From the NCBI GenBank assembly GCA_030141605.1, contig JAQGDQ010000921.1:16299-80298 (forward strand): a stretch of 64,000 nucleotides of DNA, read 5' to 3'. Under the pieces are notes generated by a model. The model saw nothing but the letters and a program-made list of their open reading frames with translations, was not told where the DNA came from and did no database searches. Shown here piece after piece: positions 48,879 through 60,599 of the stretch; the stretch's first letter is position 1, and every line of letters begins with the position of its first letter. The DNA comes from Tubiluchus corallicola (lineage: Eukaryota > Priapulida > Priapulimorpha > Priapulimorphida > Tubiluchidae). A program made the position numbers and the translations under genes.

Positions 48879-48904
48879 ACCTTTGACCCGCGGGTCAAAG
48901 GTCA
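48879..48904. promoter_or_regulatory. Perfect 24-bp palindrome containing DR1-like nuclear receptor half-sites
   Basis: Positions 48879-48902 are a perfect palindrome with half ACCTTTGACCCG. The right side extends to GGGTCAAAGGTCA (48892-48904), matching the DR1 consensus (two AGGTCA-like half-sites spaced by one base) bound by RXR, HNF4 and COUP-TF type receptors. Function here is inference: no gene is visible within several kilobases. Confidence 0.4.
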
Positions 48905-49589
48905 ACTAATCATGGCATAATCTTATACCATCGAATTTACCTCATTGAGACATTTCATTTGACATGGTACTATTCTCTGACACTTGATGGATTTCTATTC
49001 CAGACCGCCGTTTTTCGGTTTTTGAACATACTGGGGAAAATTGCTGAGTAATTATTGTTGTTCAATCAGCCACATTTGACCTTTCATTTAATGTACTACA
49101 AGCTAGTTTCGGTCAACACTGGAAGGCATTTGTCTCCTCGACCCCTATTTTGCCCCAAGCAGGGTCTTAGGAAATTATAGCAATAAGTTGTCAAAATAAC
49201 AGTCATGGTAAAACTAAACTGAACTAGCAAACTAGAATTCATACTGAAAAGCGTAAAGATAAATCCGAGTATAGGCATTCAATTTTAATTCAATGACTCC
49301 CAGCTGGCTTGTCACGTGATCTAGATTTCGGACCATAAACACGGAGATTGTCGTCTGTTAAATAAGCGATAGCAAATAAACGTTGTCTTTGCCTTTAATG
49401 TAAACATTATCTGAGTCGCACTTAGATGTTAATTAGTAGTTTCTAGTTAGTAGACAACTTTTCATCAATGATCATGCCAATGCTCAAATATATCACAATT
49501 TTGATTTGTGACAATCATCTTTGGAAACGGATAACGTAAATTATTCAATGAAAGTCTTCAAAGTATTTCGACTTTTGCAGGCAGGACAA
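48905..49589. other. Unannotated stretch
   Basis: No gene or shared repeat recognised. Confidence 0.3.
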
Positions 49590-50345
49590 GCACCACCCAA
49601 CTGTACTAGTGGCGAACTGTACCACTACTCAACTGTACTAGTGGTGAACTGTACCACTACCCAACTGTACTAGTGGCGAACTGTACCACTACCCAACTGT
49701 ACTAGTGGTGAACCGTACCACTACCTAACTGTACTAGTGGTGAACCATACAACTACCCAACAGTACTAGTGGTGAACCGTACCGCTACCTAACTGTACTA
49801 GTGGCGAACTGTACCACTACCCAACTGTACTAGTGGTGAACTGTACCACTACCCAACTGTACTAGTGGCGAACTGTACCACTACCCAACTGTACTAGTGG
49901 TGAACCGTACCACTACCTAACTGTACTAGTGGTGAACCGTACCACTACCCAACAGTACTAGTGGTGAACCGTACCGCTACCTAACTGTACTAGTGGCGAA
50001 CTGTACCACTACCCAACTGTACTAGTGGTGAACTGTACCACTACCCAACTGTACTAGTGGCGAACTGTAGCACTACCCAACTGTTCTAGTGGTGAACCGT
50101 ACCACTACCTAACTGTACTAGTGGTGAACCATACAACTACCCAACAGTACTAGTGGTGAACCGTACTGCTACCTAACTGTACTAGTGGTGAACCGTACCA
50201 CTTCCTAACTGTACTAGTGGTGAACCGTACCACTACCTAACTGTACTAGTGGCGAACTGTACCACTACCCAACTGTACTAGTGGTGAACCGTACCACTAC
50301 CTAACTGTACTAGTGGTGAACCGTACCACTACCTAACTGTACTTG
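49590..50345. repeat. 32-bp minisatellite, about 23 units, 192-bp higher-order repeat
   Basis: CTGTACTAG recurs every 32 bp from 49601. Unit variants (GGCGAACTGT, GGTGAACTGT, GGTGAACCGT, GGTGAACCAT-ACAACTA, CCGCTACCT) appear in the same order of six units three times, at about 49601, 49793 and 49985, so the higher-order period is 192 bp. Many units contain a 7-bp stem TAGTGGT/ACCACTA around a 7-base loop. Confidence 0.96.
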
Positions 50346-50616
50346 TTTGAGGGGAACTTTTTCGAGACCGGTTTTGTGGCTTTAACTTAAGAAAATAAAG
50401 GCTGTGTAACTGATTCTAACCAAAGCTTATTTAATTATAATTTTAGAAAGTTATTTTGGAGTTAAGTTGTTTTTGTGATTTGGTTTTAGACTAGTATTCT
50501 GAAATTCTGTGATAACAGGAAGTTCACGGCAATATGTGTATCTGCGCTGATTGAAAGTCCGCATTGGTGGGCAAACTTTAACAAAGTTTTGAATAAAATT
50601 ATTCGTGCAGAACATG
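50346..50616. other. Unannotated flank
   Basis: No feature recognised. Confidence 0.3.
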
Positions 50617-50860
50617 AAAAAATGGACTAACACTAGCTGGATATGTGTAGTTTTTTTTGGATACCTCGTTCGTACAGAAGACGGTAAAATGATTGAACGT
50701 TTTGCTAGATATGTGGACTTTTTTGGGATACGTGGTTCGTACAGAAGACGATAAAATGGACGAACGTTTTCCTAGACATGTGGACTTATGCAGCGTGTGT
50801 TTTATTAATCACGACTTTATTGGCAATTTTGAAAACTTAGACGAAGAACCTAGCCACTGG
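50617..50860 (+). pseudogene. Carbohydrate sulfotransferase-like exon fragment with ~67-bp tandem duplication
   Basis: The open segment ending at about 50857 reads VVRTEDDKMDERFPRHVDLC followed by SVCFINHDFIGNFENLDEEP. This resembles the part of Golgi HNK-1/chondroitin-4-sulfotransferase-family enzymes (Sulfotransfer_2) that has HW-P-xxLCxPCxIxYDFIGKFETLEED. The His-Trp pair is replaced by Arg-Phe. The 5' part is duplicated: ATGG(A)CGAACGTTTT / CTAGAYATGTGGAC / GTACAGAAGACG recur about every 67 bp from 50617, which breaks the frame upstream. The segment ends in a run of about 13 G and then LINE sequence. It is either a gene fragment or a lone exon; I cannot place splice sites. Confidence 0.42.
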
Positions 50861-51340
50861 GGGGGGGGGGGGGGAGGGAGGCAAGCCAGCCCAACTCAGT
50901 GCCGGTACCTGGATAAATAATGAGGGTTAGGGTCAGGAAGGGCATCCGCCTGTAAAAATTGCGCCAAAACCTTCTATGAATGAGTCAGTGAGACTTAAAG
51001 GTAAAGCCAGCAAAGAAGTGGTCAGACCCGCTCTAATCTATGGGCTGGAAGCAGCTTCTCTAAAGAAGACCGAAGAGAAGAAAATGGGTGTGGTTGAGAT
51101 TAGGATGTTGAGATGGATGGTGGGAATAACAAGAAGAGATAAAATTAGAAATAATAATATCAGAGGAACAGTAAAAGTAGTGGAAGCCTCGCAAGATTGC
51201 GATGGTATGGACACCTGAAAAGAAGAGTCGGTGAAGATCATGTGGGAAGGGAAGACATAAATGAAGATATGGTCAACAACAGGACTGCGTGGAGAAGACT
51301 CATTCACAACGGCGACCCCATATAGAGAAAAGCTGGGAAG
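50861..51340 (+). pseudogene. RTE-like non-LTR retrotransposon, 3' end
   Basis: After a G-run, GGGTCAGGAAGGGCATCCGC near 50930 is a phrase common in RTE-type LINE derivatives. From about 50985 the translation gives VVRPALIYGLEAASLKKTEE, MRML-like EIRMLRWMVGITRRDKIRNN and IRGTVKVVE. After a frame change near 51195, ARLRWYGHLKRRVGEDHVGR and a terminal TAWRRLIHNGDPI with stop at about 51326 follow. This is the conserved C-terminal tail of reverse transcriptases of that group. The catalytic domain is absent, so the copy is 5'-truncated. Confidence 0.8.
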
Positions 51341-51469
51341 AAGAAAACGAAGAAACCACCCACTGGTTGAGCCAGTTTCTAGGTGTATCAAATGATGTAT
51401 ATACAAAACTGATATTTTTCTTTAAAGAGTTTTGAAATCTTAAAAATAGAGAATATATTACAAAACTTA

Positions 51470-51790
51470 ATGTATATTACAAAGGCTGGTCACAGTAACT
51501 TCTGCTATTATGGCATTGGCAGCTTCCAACCAATTGAGGGCATGGAGCATTGTCCACAACACACTGGGATTCTCCCCAGAAGTTTTGTTCCAGAACTGAA
51601 ACATTTATTTGACGAATATCTGGTCATTTTCAACAAGATCTGGCCCCGTGTCGAAACAAGTGAATTTTTTTATGAAAATCAAACAAGCTTGTTTGAGTGG
51701 CATGGAATCTCTCCTGACCTGAACCCAAAAAATTGTTCTAAGGACTGAACGACGATGGCGAAACACTCCCAGGGTCAGAATTTCTATTTG
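51470..51790 (+). pseudogene. Tc1-like transposase fragment
   Basis: The open segment 51470-51748 contains YYGIGSFQPIEGME, ILPRSFVPELKHLFDEY and FFYENQTSLFEWHGISPDLN. These correspond to the (W)G-x-G-x(9)-EG, P-ELKxLF and NxxxxxEWPxxSPDLNP blocks of Tc1-family DDE transposases, which cut and paste the element. The segment normally containing the second catalytic Asp (QQD-PCHT) is replaced by IFNKIWPRVE, and the Glu after SPDLNP is lost (KNCSKD, stop). No N-terminal DNA-binding region or terminal repeats were found. Confidence 0.7.
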
Positions 51791-52790
51791 CTCAAATATC
51801 AATATAGTTTGTCTGTGGATTCAGTGAGTACCGTACATAAATGTTAGATTTTTTTCCTAAAAATATTCCCATCTTACTGTGCAGTATTTTCTAAATCAGA
51901 TTACTTACATTAACACGAAGTCAGAAGGATAAACTGGAATGTACAATTTGCCATTGTTATCAAACCAGAACTCCTTGACTAAAAGAAGAAATAACACTAT
52001 TTTGCTAGTTGAATGGTTTGAGTTAAAATTATAAAATCCGCTTTAAACTCAAATGAACTTTATTCCAAGTACTATGGATTTAGTTCGCATGGCAATGCCA
52101 TTTATTCATAGGCTAGACTAATCAAAGTTAAGCAAATGGGATTAAACAGTAAGCAGAAATAGGCTTGTTAATAAGTTGCAGCAAAAATAACATTAAGGCT
52201 GGCTAAGATATACAACTTACAGTTGCGCAATTAAAGGTTGCAAAATCAGCAAATACCTGAAGTCTATGAGAGTGTACACATATATGCAAATAAAAATTAC
52301 ACAACTAAAAGTTGCAATCTGGGCTCAATCGTTTAGTTGCACAACTGCTTCGTAATATACTGCATAGATGTACCATTTTCATCTTCTGTTGAGATGAATA
52401 TTCCTCAATGTGTTTATAGTAATAATATTTTGCAGGCTTTGAACAATGTGCCTTGTTATCCCAGCTCTTCCTAGGCTTTTCCCAGTATGGGTTGTGGGCC
52501 GAATTATATAGCTGAGCTACACTTTTATCTGTAACTGTAGCAAAATCATTGAAAAAATTGGCCAAGTTTTTTCGTTGCGGAAAATGATTCCTAATTGTGT
52601 TTTGTATATTGTACTCATTTCATTGCAGACAAACTCTACAATACTGAGGTGAGTGACGTAGATTTATCACGTGATTACGACATTGCATACAGTACGACAC
52701 TCTGAAACCTGAGACCATGAGCAGGTGATAAAACTACCCTAATTGCCACATGCAACTAAAAGTAATCTCATTTTCCCGAGCAACCGACTG
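51791..52790. other. Unannotated stretch
   Basis: The minus-strand frame at 52305-52565 has no recognisable domain. Nothing else seen. Confidence 0.3.
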
Positions 52791-54006
52791 AAAAGTCACT
52801 AAGTGAAGAACAAGCGTCTTAGCCATTTTAGATGAATATTAACTCTCGCTCAGTGAAAGAAACAGTAAAAGTCACTAAGTGAAGAACAAGCGTCTTAGCC
52901 ATTTTAGATGAATATTAACTCTCGCTCAGTGAAAGAAACAGTAAAAGTCACTAAGTGAAGAACAAGCGTCTTAGCCATTTTAAATGTATATTAACTCTCG
53001 CTCAGTGAAAGAAACAGTAAAAGTCACTAAGTGAAGAACAAGTGTCTTAGCCATTTTAGATGTACATTAACTCTCGCTCAGTGAAAGAAACAGTAAAAGT
53101 CACTAAGTGAAGAACAAGTGTCTTAGCCATTTTAGATGTACATTAACTCTCGCTCAGTGAAAGAAACAGTAAAAGTCACTAAGTGAAGAACAAGCGTCTT
53201 AGCCATTTTAGATGTATATTAACTCTCGCTCAGTGAAAGAAACAGTAAAAGTCACTAAGTGAAGAACAAGTGTCTTAGCCATTTTAGATGTACATTAACT
53301 CTCGCTCAGTGAAAGAAACAGTAAAAGTCACTAAGTGAAGAACAAGCGTCTTAGCCATTTTAGATGTACATTAACTCTCGCTCAGTGAAAGAAACAGAAA
53401 AAGTCACTAAGTGAAGAACAAGCGTCTTAGCCATTTTAGATGTACATTAACTCTCGCTCAGTGAAAGAAACAGTAAAAGTCACTAAGTGAAAAACAAGCG
53501 TCTTAGCCATTTTAGATGTACATTAACTCTCGCTCAGTGAAAGAAACAGTAAAAGTCACTAAGTGAGGAACAAGCGTCTTAGCCATTTTAGATGTATATT
53601 AACTCTCGCTCAGTGAAAGAAACACTAAAAGTCACTAAGTGAAGAACAAGTGTCTTAGCCATTTTAGATGTACATTAACTCTCGCTCAGTGAAAGAAACA
53701 GTAAAAGTCACTAAGTGAAGAACAAGTGTCTTAGCCATTTTAGATGTATATTAACTCTCGCTCAGTGAAAGAAACAGTAAAAGTCACTAAGTGAAGAACA
53801 AGTGTCTTAGCCATTTTAGATGTACATTAACTCTCGCTCAGTGAAAGAAACAGTAAAAGTCACTAAGTGAAGAACAAGCGTCTTAGCCATTTTAGATGTA
53901 CATTAACTCTCGCTCAGTGAAAGAAACAGTAAAAGTCACTAAGTGAAGAACAAGTGTCTTAGCCATTTTAGATGTATATTAACTCTCGCTCAGTGAAAGA
54001 AACAGT
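52791..54006. repeat. 76-bp minisatellite, 16 units
   Basis: GTCACTAAGTGAAGAACAAG starts at 52795, 52871 and 52947 and so on, 76 bp apart; the last unit ends near 54006. Units are very similar and differ mainly at two positions: AAG(C/T)GTCTTAGCC and GATGT(A)(C/T)ATT. The unit includes the 11-bp palindrome TCACTAAGTGA. Confidence 0.97.
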
Positions 54007-56930
54007 AAAGCTTATTCCGGCAGTCACTCATCCATTTAATGACAAGGGTTAGCATAACTTAACTTTACGATCAAATGCGGCCCTTTAGTTCTACATCTTA
54101 CCTAGTTCAGCTACCCATTGTAAGTTAATATAATCTTGTAAGCTTTTCCTTCAATCAATATATGTTATTTAACATCATTTAATTATCCGTTTAAATTAAC
54201 ATAACAAAAGCTGTCTTTTACTTTGAATGTGCTTAACTCCTGCTTTAAATGGAAGAAATACTGAAATAAGTGTTAAGTTTAAGCCACCATTTAAAATAAG
54301 ATGATACTGTTCTCAAGTCACTGTTCACAATCAGTAATGAAAAGTATTGTCATAATTTGTAATGCGTTTCTGCAAACTCAGTCAGTTTTGTTTGCGTATG
54401 TCATTGAAATGAGAAATAGAACACTCCAGACACATTGATGAAACACTGTAGTCATTATTCAAATATAAGAGAAAATAATGTGCGATTTCTCTCTTGGGGA
54501 ATAACTGCAAATATAATAATGATTAAGTTTAAAAATTTGTTTACTACTAGATTTGAACCAGTGTCTTTTCAAATCTGTGGTGGTAAAATTGACTGAATTT
54601 TATCAAAGTGGGAGAGCGAAAGTAGGAAAGCTCGCTACATAAATTGGAGGTACATTGCCTATGTAAAAGAAGTAAGTTTGTTAACAGTATTATTACAATG
54701 ATTTCTTGTTTTCCCAAGCAGGTCTGATTGCAACGTGAACGGCATTGTAGTACTGAGAAAATATAAAGAAAAACAAGAACAAATGAATGACAATAAAAAG
54801 GCCTGATGTTCCAACAAGAAACAACAAGAAATTCTGAAGACTGAACAAGAATAAATAAATGAAATAAATAAATTTACATTTAACAAATATCACGGGTCTC
54901 TCCAAAGTCAAATGAAGCCATTTATAACAAAAAAGTGACTAGAAAAACGAGAGATGATTAAAGTTAAGTATACTAGGCAAAAACTTAAACAACTTAAAAT
55001 GTTTTTAAATTTATAGTCCTTCGGTGTTATGAATTTTTATAAATGAATTGTATACTGTAAAAACCACGAATAAACTAAATACCTCATTAGACGGTAAGCA
55101 AAAACGCCTTAAGGCAAAAGTTGAGAACAACTGTTGCAAGTTTACAGTGCCACAACCATACTTTGCATAGTTCTCATTGGCTACAAATGAGTTGTGGGTG
55201 CACTTTTAAAATGATAGTTTTTACATACATGAATAGGCTCGAACATACTTGCCTGATGATTTAGATTTTATGACTTATGTACACAAGTCAGCAAAGCAAA
55301 TGAACAAAAGCTTCTAGTACTTTTAATGAAAAGAAAATATTTGCTATTGTCTTACCTATTCTAACGACAAAACACAACCATAATTGCATAATACAGTATG
55401 ATGCATTGGACGACTTGCTGTGCTGGTCGGTGTAACAGTAAGCTAACTCTAGATTCCATATTCATAATACACAAAGGCCTATAAGTCCCGTGCTGTTCAG
55501 GTTTACTCATAAATGGTTTTTATTATTTATATTTATAGTAGCTTCTCGGAGATTTGCTGACTCATGTGTCACTCTTCAAGAGTGACAGTCCAGAGTGAGA
55601 GTCAACGAGCAAAATGGTATTCCTTGTTAGAAATCAATGGCAAGTTAAAAAAGGAAAATTATGACCTTGAGACAAAAAGTTAACGCTATTTCAAACTGAA
55701 ATAAAAGAAAAACATTAAGAAAGTATAACATAGCCAAGCCATGACACTGTACATATCTAGGAATCATATAAGATCTACAAAACAGCCACCACTTATATAT
55801 TTAAGTATTAGTTAGCAAAATTGGTTTCGCTTTAAAATATTTTAAATTTGATAATTGATAATTGAGATAAAGGGATAATGATCATCATGTGGTCTTCAAT
55901 AGACAACATTCCAAAATTTACCCACAGTGTGATTCATGTTGATGTAGTGGGATAATAATCAAGCATATTCAAATAGGTTGAATACTTTGATCATTTTATG
56001 CAGGACCTTTCCAACAACAACCAAAAAACTCTAAAAGTATAGATAGAAACCTGAAAAAAGCCATTTTAAACGAAGTTAGCACATTTTATCCATTTTTGAA
56101 ATGTTTTCTACGCACAAAAGAATTTCTTCACTCACCATTTGAACAAAAACTTGCTCTTAAGAACTTTCTAATATTTCATGCCGCCACAAATTAGTTTACA
56201 CCAGATTTTGTGGCGCCAAACTTTATTGACACATGCTATGAGCAAAATCATCTCTCCTTGCATGCATCCCCACCAGTGTCACACTGCATTTCTCTCAAAA
56301 TCATGTTGTTCCAGAAAGTCTTTTCACCTCCAATCTAATCACCTCTCCTGGTTATTTGTCGTGCAAAACTTGTATCGTTCCTTAATTTCTTCACATTACG
56401 GAAAATATTTGTAAGATTGAAAAACACGTCGCGCCAACGCTTTTTTCTGACCGTAAATGTTTCGGGTCAAAAATGCAACGACTTTTTTCAACATTTTTGG
56501 GAAGTGTTAACCGCGCATTCCGGTAAATGTTTCCGAAATATCTTTATATTTTTTTGTATCCAAGACATCTGGTATTTTGTTGTTCGTGAGCGCAATACTA
56601 TAACCTGAAACGGAAATAAAAATTGGTTTTCCAACTTTGCCGCTAGATGGAGGAACTACTTATTTCTTGCTAATGGCTGCTATTTGCTGATCATTGAATC
56701 CAAGACTTCAAAGTATCTGCATCAGAGTGAATATTGCTATTTTTGAAAGCATTTTGACAGACCAATTCGCACACATAATATTTTGCTAAATCGTACGACC
56801 ATGGAATTGTGAGGGATTTCTTGTTCTCTCTTAATTTGCTTATGTACATTTCTTCATAAGTATAACATTGAACACGCACTCGCACAGTTCCTGATATTAT
56901 CTGCCGAAAGACCAGGGCCCTCATTCATGT
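54007..56930. other. Unannotated AT-rich stretch
   Basis: Longest stretch without a supported feature. Short open frames (54659-54911 minus, 56178-56608 plus, 56691-56924 minus) have no domain I recognise. CCAGGGCCCTCATTCATG at about 56911 resembles the edge of a hAT-like MITE, but I found no matching second end. Confidence 0.35.
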
Positions 56931-57154
56931 ACTGCGCTTGCAACAGTTATCTCTTTGCTCACACCCCAGATTCATGTATTAACTCGCAACAGTTTCGTTG
57001 TCTAAAGTGTGGTGTAGGTGCCCAGAAATATTTGCATGGAATTCATATTGACGTCTGATCTCCTTAGTGGCACCCTAGTCGGGACTACCTTCCAAGCGAC
57101 TAGGAAAATTAGACGGAATTCAAGTAGACGTCTCAAGTTGCATTTAGTAGCACC

Positions 57155-58600
57155 CTACTTTATTTATTTATTTATTAAATACGTTCACAACAATCATTAC
57201 AGCATTGCACTTCCAAAGAATCTAATAACACATTTATCATGTACACAAGATGCCAAGCTGCCAATGGCCCGTGGGGTACTCTAGAAGTAATTACTTGTTG
57301 AGAGTACCCCAAATGAATATGGACACTGAAAAGTTGAAGAGAGCAGTGAAGGAGTAGAAGGGAAAAGTTGAATGAGAATAGAAAGAAAGAGAAGAGAAAG
57401 ATGTGATTGTAACTGGATGAAGCTACACTAAATACAGGGATGTAGAAACTGATATAGCCAGCAATGTGATGGATTCCCACAGAGACAGCAGCATGATTAG
57501 TCAAATTGACTTATTCCATATAATTGGAGAAGATTACATATGTAAAATTTCTTTTGAAATTATTTATATATAAGGAATAACATTTATGTATTCACAGATG
57601 TTATTCCAGATTCTGGGAGAGTGTTAGTGGTGAAGTGCCTTGCCGCATGTACATCAGTCATGTAATACGATTTTGTTGAGTAACGTCTTACATTAATAGA
57701 TATAAAGTGTGATAAGATGTTCGTTGGTAAAACAATGCATAACTCGACTAATTAACTGTTTGTTTTAGTAGTTTTTGAATGAAACATATTTAGGTGTGCT
57801 TTTGAAATCACAATGTTGATGTAAGAACTTTATTTCATTTAGTTGTTCTACAGCATCATAACTAATTTTTATAATACCATTAATATTTATGGGTTGTTTT
57901 TATGAGTTCTGAATAAAATGTATTTAGTTTCAGTTGAATTTAATGCTTATTTATTGATTTTAAACCGGGCTGTAATTTTACTGAGTTCATTATTAATGAT
58001 ATTAGTGTCCAGCAGCTTACTGTTTGTTGTGGAGATCCATTAGAATTGAATAGAAAGTTGTAGAATGTTCTAAAGAATAGTAGAACAATCTTATCTTGCG
58101 CAGCGAATGTTTATTGTAATGATAGAAGCAATCGTAGATTCTAGAACTTTCTATACGCAATACGCGTAATAGTTTCTATATTGTTCTGGTGTTGTCCATT
58201 TGCATTGACATATGAGGTAGAGCTGGCCACTCATTATTATTCTCAGATTCTCGTGTTCCTGCTTCCACATTATCGTATGCAATTTTCCTATCAATTTGAC
58301 TGTACATACTTTGAGTTCCTTTATACTTTGGGCTGTAGAATTCTCACACAATAAACATGTTTGATTTGACGACGTGTTTTCTTGTTTTCTCTACGAGCCG
58401 TCCGAGAAAAAGAAACACAACACTGTTGTTCTTGAAGAAAATACTCGTATCATCGGCAAATAGGAAGACTTTTCCGTTGTCAGTAATCCATTTTTGTAGG
58501 CTGTTGGAATATGTTAAAAACAGCAGAGGCCCCAAAATAGATCCCTGTGGTACTCCAACTTAGCGTGCATTTGGCAATTTAAGACGCGATTCACTAAACA
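57155..58600 (-). pseudogene. Non-LTR retrotransposon (CR1/Jockey/L2-like LINE), 5'-truncated and decayed
   Basis: On the minus strand, 58566-58344 encodes the reverse transcriptase catalytic core: [20 protein letters not shown], about 20 residues, then [11 protein letters not shown], with ADD as the intact catalytic pair. An in-frame stop lies just upstream. Downstream the frame is lost to many stops, but a segment near 57750-57600 (YSTKSYYMTDVHAARHFT) resembles the C-terminal tail of such proteins. The element ends in TTTATTTATTTATT (plus strand 57160-57176), read on the minus strand as an (AAAT)n tail. Imperfect direct repeats with GACGTCT and TAG(T)GGCACCCTA lie at 57052 and 57128. Confidence 0.8.
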
Positions 58601-58654
58601 TAATTTCATCGTTCCTGCAACCTCCGGAGTTGTCATAACTGGATAAATACTAAT

Positions 58655-59085
58655 GTTATTAAACATTTCACTGCCGTGCAATTTGTATTCCAGTTGGCAG
58701 GCAAGAATATTTAGGTAAAATAAAAAAGTTGCTACTGCTATAGACACTGCAATGTTATTATAGTATGGTTGTTACTACATTACCGCCACTTCTATTATTA
58801 CAATTGACATTGCTGCCATCATAGCTGTTGTGACAATTCACCCCCCCCCCCAACACCACCACCATCGATGCCGCTGCCACCGTTGCCGCTGCTGCCACCA
58901 TTCCACTGCCACCTGCGTCTGCTAATACTGGTGTCATTGTTGCTACCGTCACTCGTCGATGTATTAGCAAACTTGTGAGAATGAAGAAGAATGTTGAGAA
59001 GTAAGAGGAAGGGAAGCAGAAAAGAAAAGAAAAGTAGAAGAAAATAAAAGTTTCTGATACGCAAAATATTGTTGTGTTCTTACAA
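58655..59085 (-). repeat. Glycine-codon-rich repeat, copy G2
   Basis: The reverse complement matches 10627-11040 from CAATATTTTGCGTATCAGAA through the GGTGGCAG/GGTGGTGG tract and CAACCATACTATAATAACAT to CCAACTGGAATACAAATTGC. It lies immediately 5' of the minus-strand LINE, so it may be that LINE's 5' portion. In copy G1 no reverse transcriptase follows. Confidence 0.6.
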
Positions 59086-60390
59086 AATAATTTTTTTATG
59101 ATTTACATTCATAAAAATACTGTCACTATAATTATTTCTAAAAGTATTTGTGCAATGTTATTGTCGCCAACATCATCATCTCAACACTTAAATACACTCT
59201 ACATTTCAGGAACCAGGAAATGGTTTATCGATAGTTTGCTGGTTCTTTACGATGACGGCACTGACGATTAGTGATAGTGATAATGAAAACAATAGTTATT
59301 ATTGTCAATATCGTTTTATTTCAGTCCAAATTGCCATAGAAGAGCAAACTTTACTACATGATATAATTTAAAACTATTGACAATAAGAAATAAAAGTGTG
59401 CAAATCAATAAATTTTTGGACTAATATCCTCCCCCTCTCTGTGTTTCTAAGTGCAACTAAAAAAAGCGTAGACAATTTGCTGTAAAATGTCATAATTTCT
59501 CCGTAAGTTATGCCCAAAAGGCAGAAAACGATAAGTAGAGTACAAAGGAAGGTCAAAGATAGGGCAAACTGTATGTTTTTTATTCAGCGTGACAAGACAA
59601 ATAATTTGGTATGCATTTCAATAGGGTTGTTGTGTTTTTGAAGTTCGGCCCCCCTTTGGAGCCATTTCAAATATTGCTGACATTTTGGAGAGGGTGGCCC
59701 AAACTAAATTCTTTTAGTGTCCCTCAAGCGATCTAAAACAGCTTTCAAATCTTTGTTCTAGTGAAAGTATTACGGACATTGTTCCTTTACAGTATCCCAT
59801 AGTAACAAGAATAATAACAAATTGGTATATCAAAAACACAAGTAAATAACCTTTTCGTATTATCCAGGTAAAATTAAAGCATTGATTTCTGTTTCGTGGG
59901 TTACATACATTTCTCCGGTCGATTTGCTAAGTTTTTCAATTTGTTAATAACTAGCTTGATAAACTTCAGGGCATTAAATAATCTGACGGAAATATGCAGC
60001 GTGGTTTTGAGAATGTCGTGATACTTATGGGACCGGATTCACTAAAGTTCTTAGGAAAGATTTTCTACGGAAGTTTGTGCATACAAACTTTTTGGCGCTC
60101 CACACTAAGCCTCTTCTTAAATTCCTCCGTAAAATATCTTAAATTTATTCGTAATATATGCAAGGATTGGGGTTTGCGTAAGCGTAATTTAACAGAGTTT
60201 GAGTGATTATGACTGGTGTTTTCGCAGAAGAGGAAAAGATTGATACTAAATATTTGATGCACAGAGAACATATTTTTCACAATAGAGGAAAACCCAGCTA
60301 CAGACAGCCCGTCACAGGAAATGCTAAAGGGAACTTTTTGATAGTGGTGATAGCGATTTTTTCAAAACAACCGAGATGGTCATGACATGG
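59086..60390. other. Unannotated stretch
   Basis: No gene recognised. GGACCGGATTCACTAAAG near 60032 is reminiscent of a MITE edge but has no partner. Confidence 0.3.
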
Positions 60391-60396
60391 AAAAAC

Positions 60397-60595
60397 ATTT
60401 CATATTCTCTCAGGACAAAGGGTCAAAGAATGGTTTCAGAAAGCATTTCATATACTCTCAGGACAAAGGGTCAACGAATGGTTTCAGAAAGCATTTCATA
60501 TACTCTCAGGACAAAGGGTCAAAGAATGGTTTCAGAAAGCATTTCATATACTCTCAGGACAAAGGGTCAAAGAATGGTTTCAGAAATATTCTTAT
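60397..60595. repeat. 48-bp minisatellite, about 4 units
   Basis: CTCAGGACAAAGGGTCAA(A/C)GAATGG recurs every 48 bp (60409, 60457, 60505, 60553). Two overlapping plus-strand frames stay open because 48 is a multiple of three; neither is a credible gene. Confidence 0.95.
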
Positions 60596-60599
60596 GTAT

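Noticed and set aside
56178-56608. Two adjacent plus-strand frames as exons
   Set aside because: No domain, no splice signals I can defend, and no similarity between them and any family I know.
56905-57010. hAT-type MITE edge (CCAGGGCCCTCATTCATG)
   Set aside because: No inverted partner end or target-site duplication was found.
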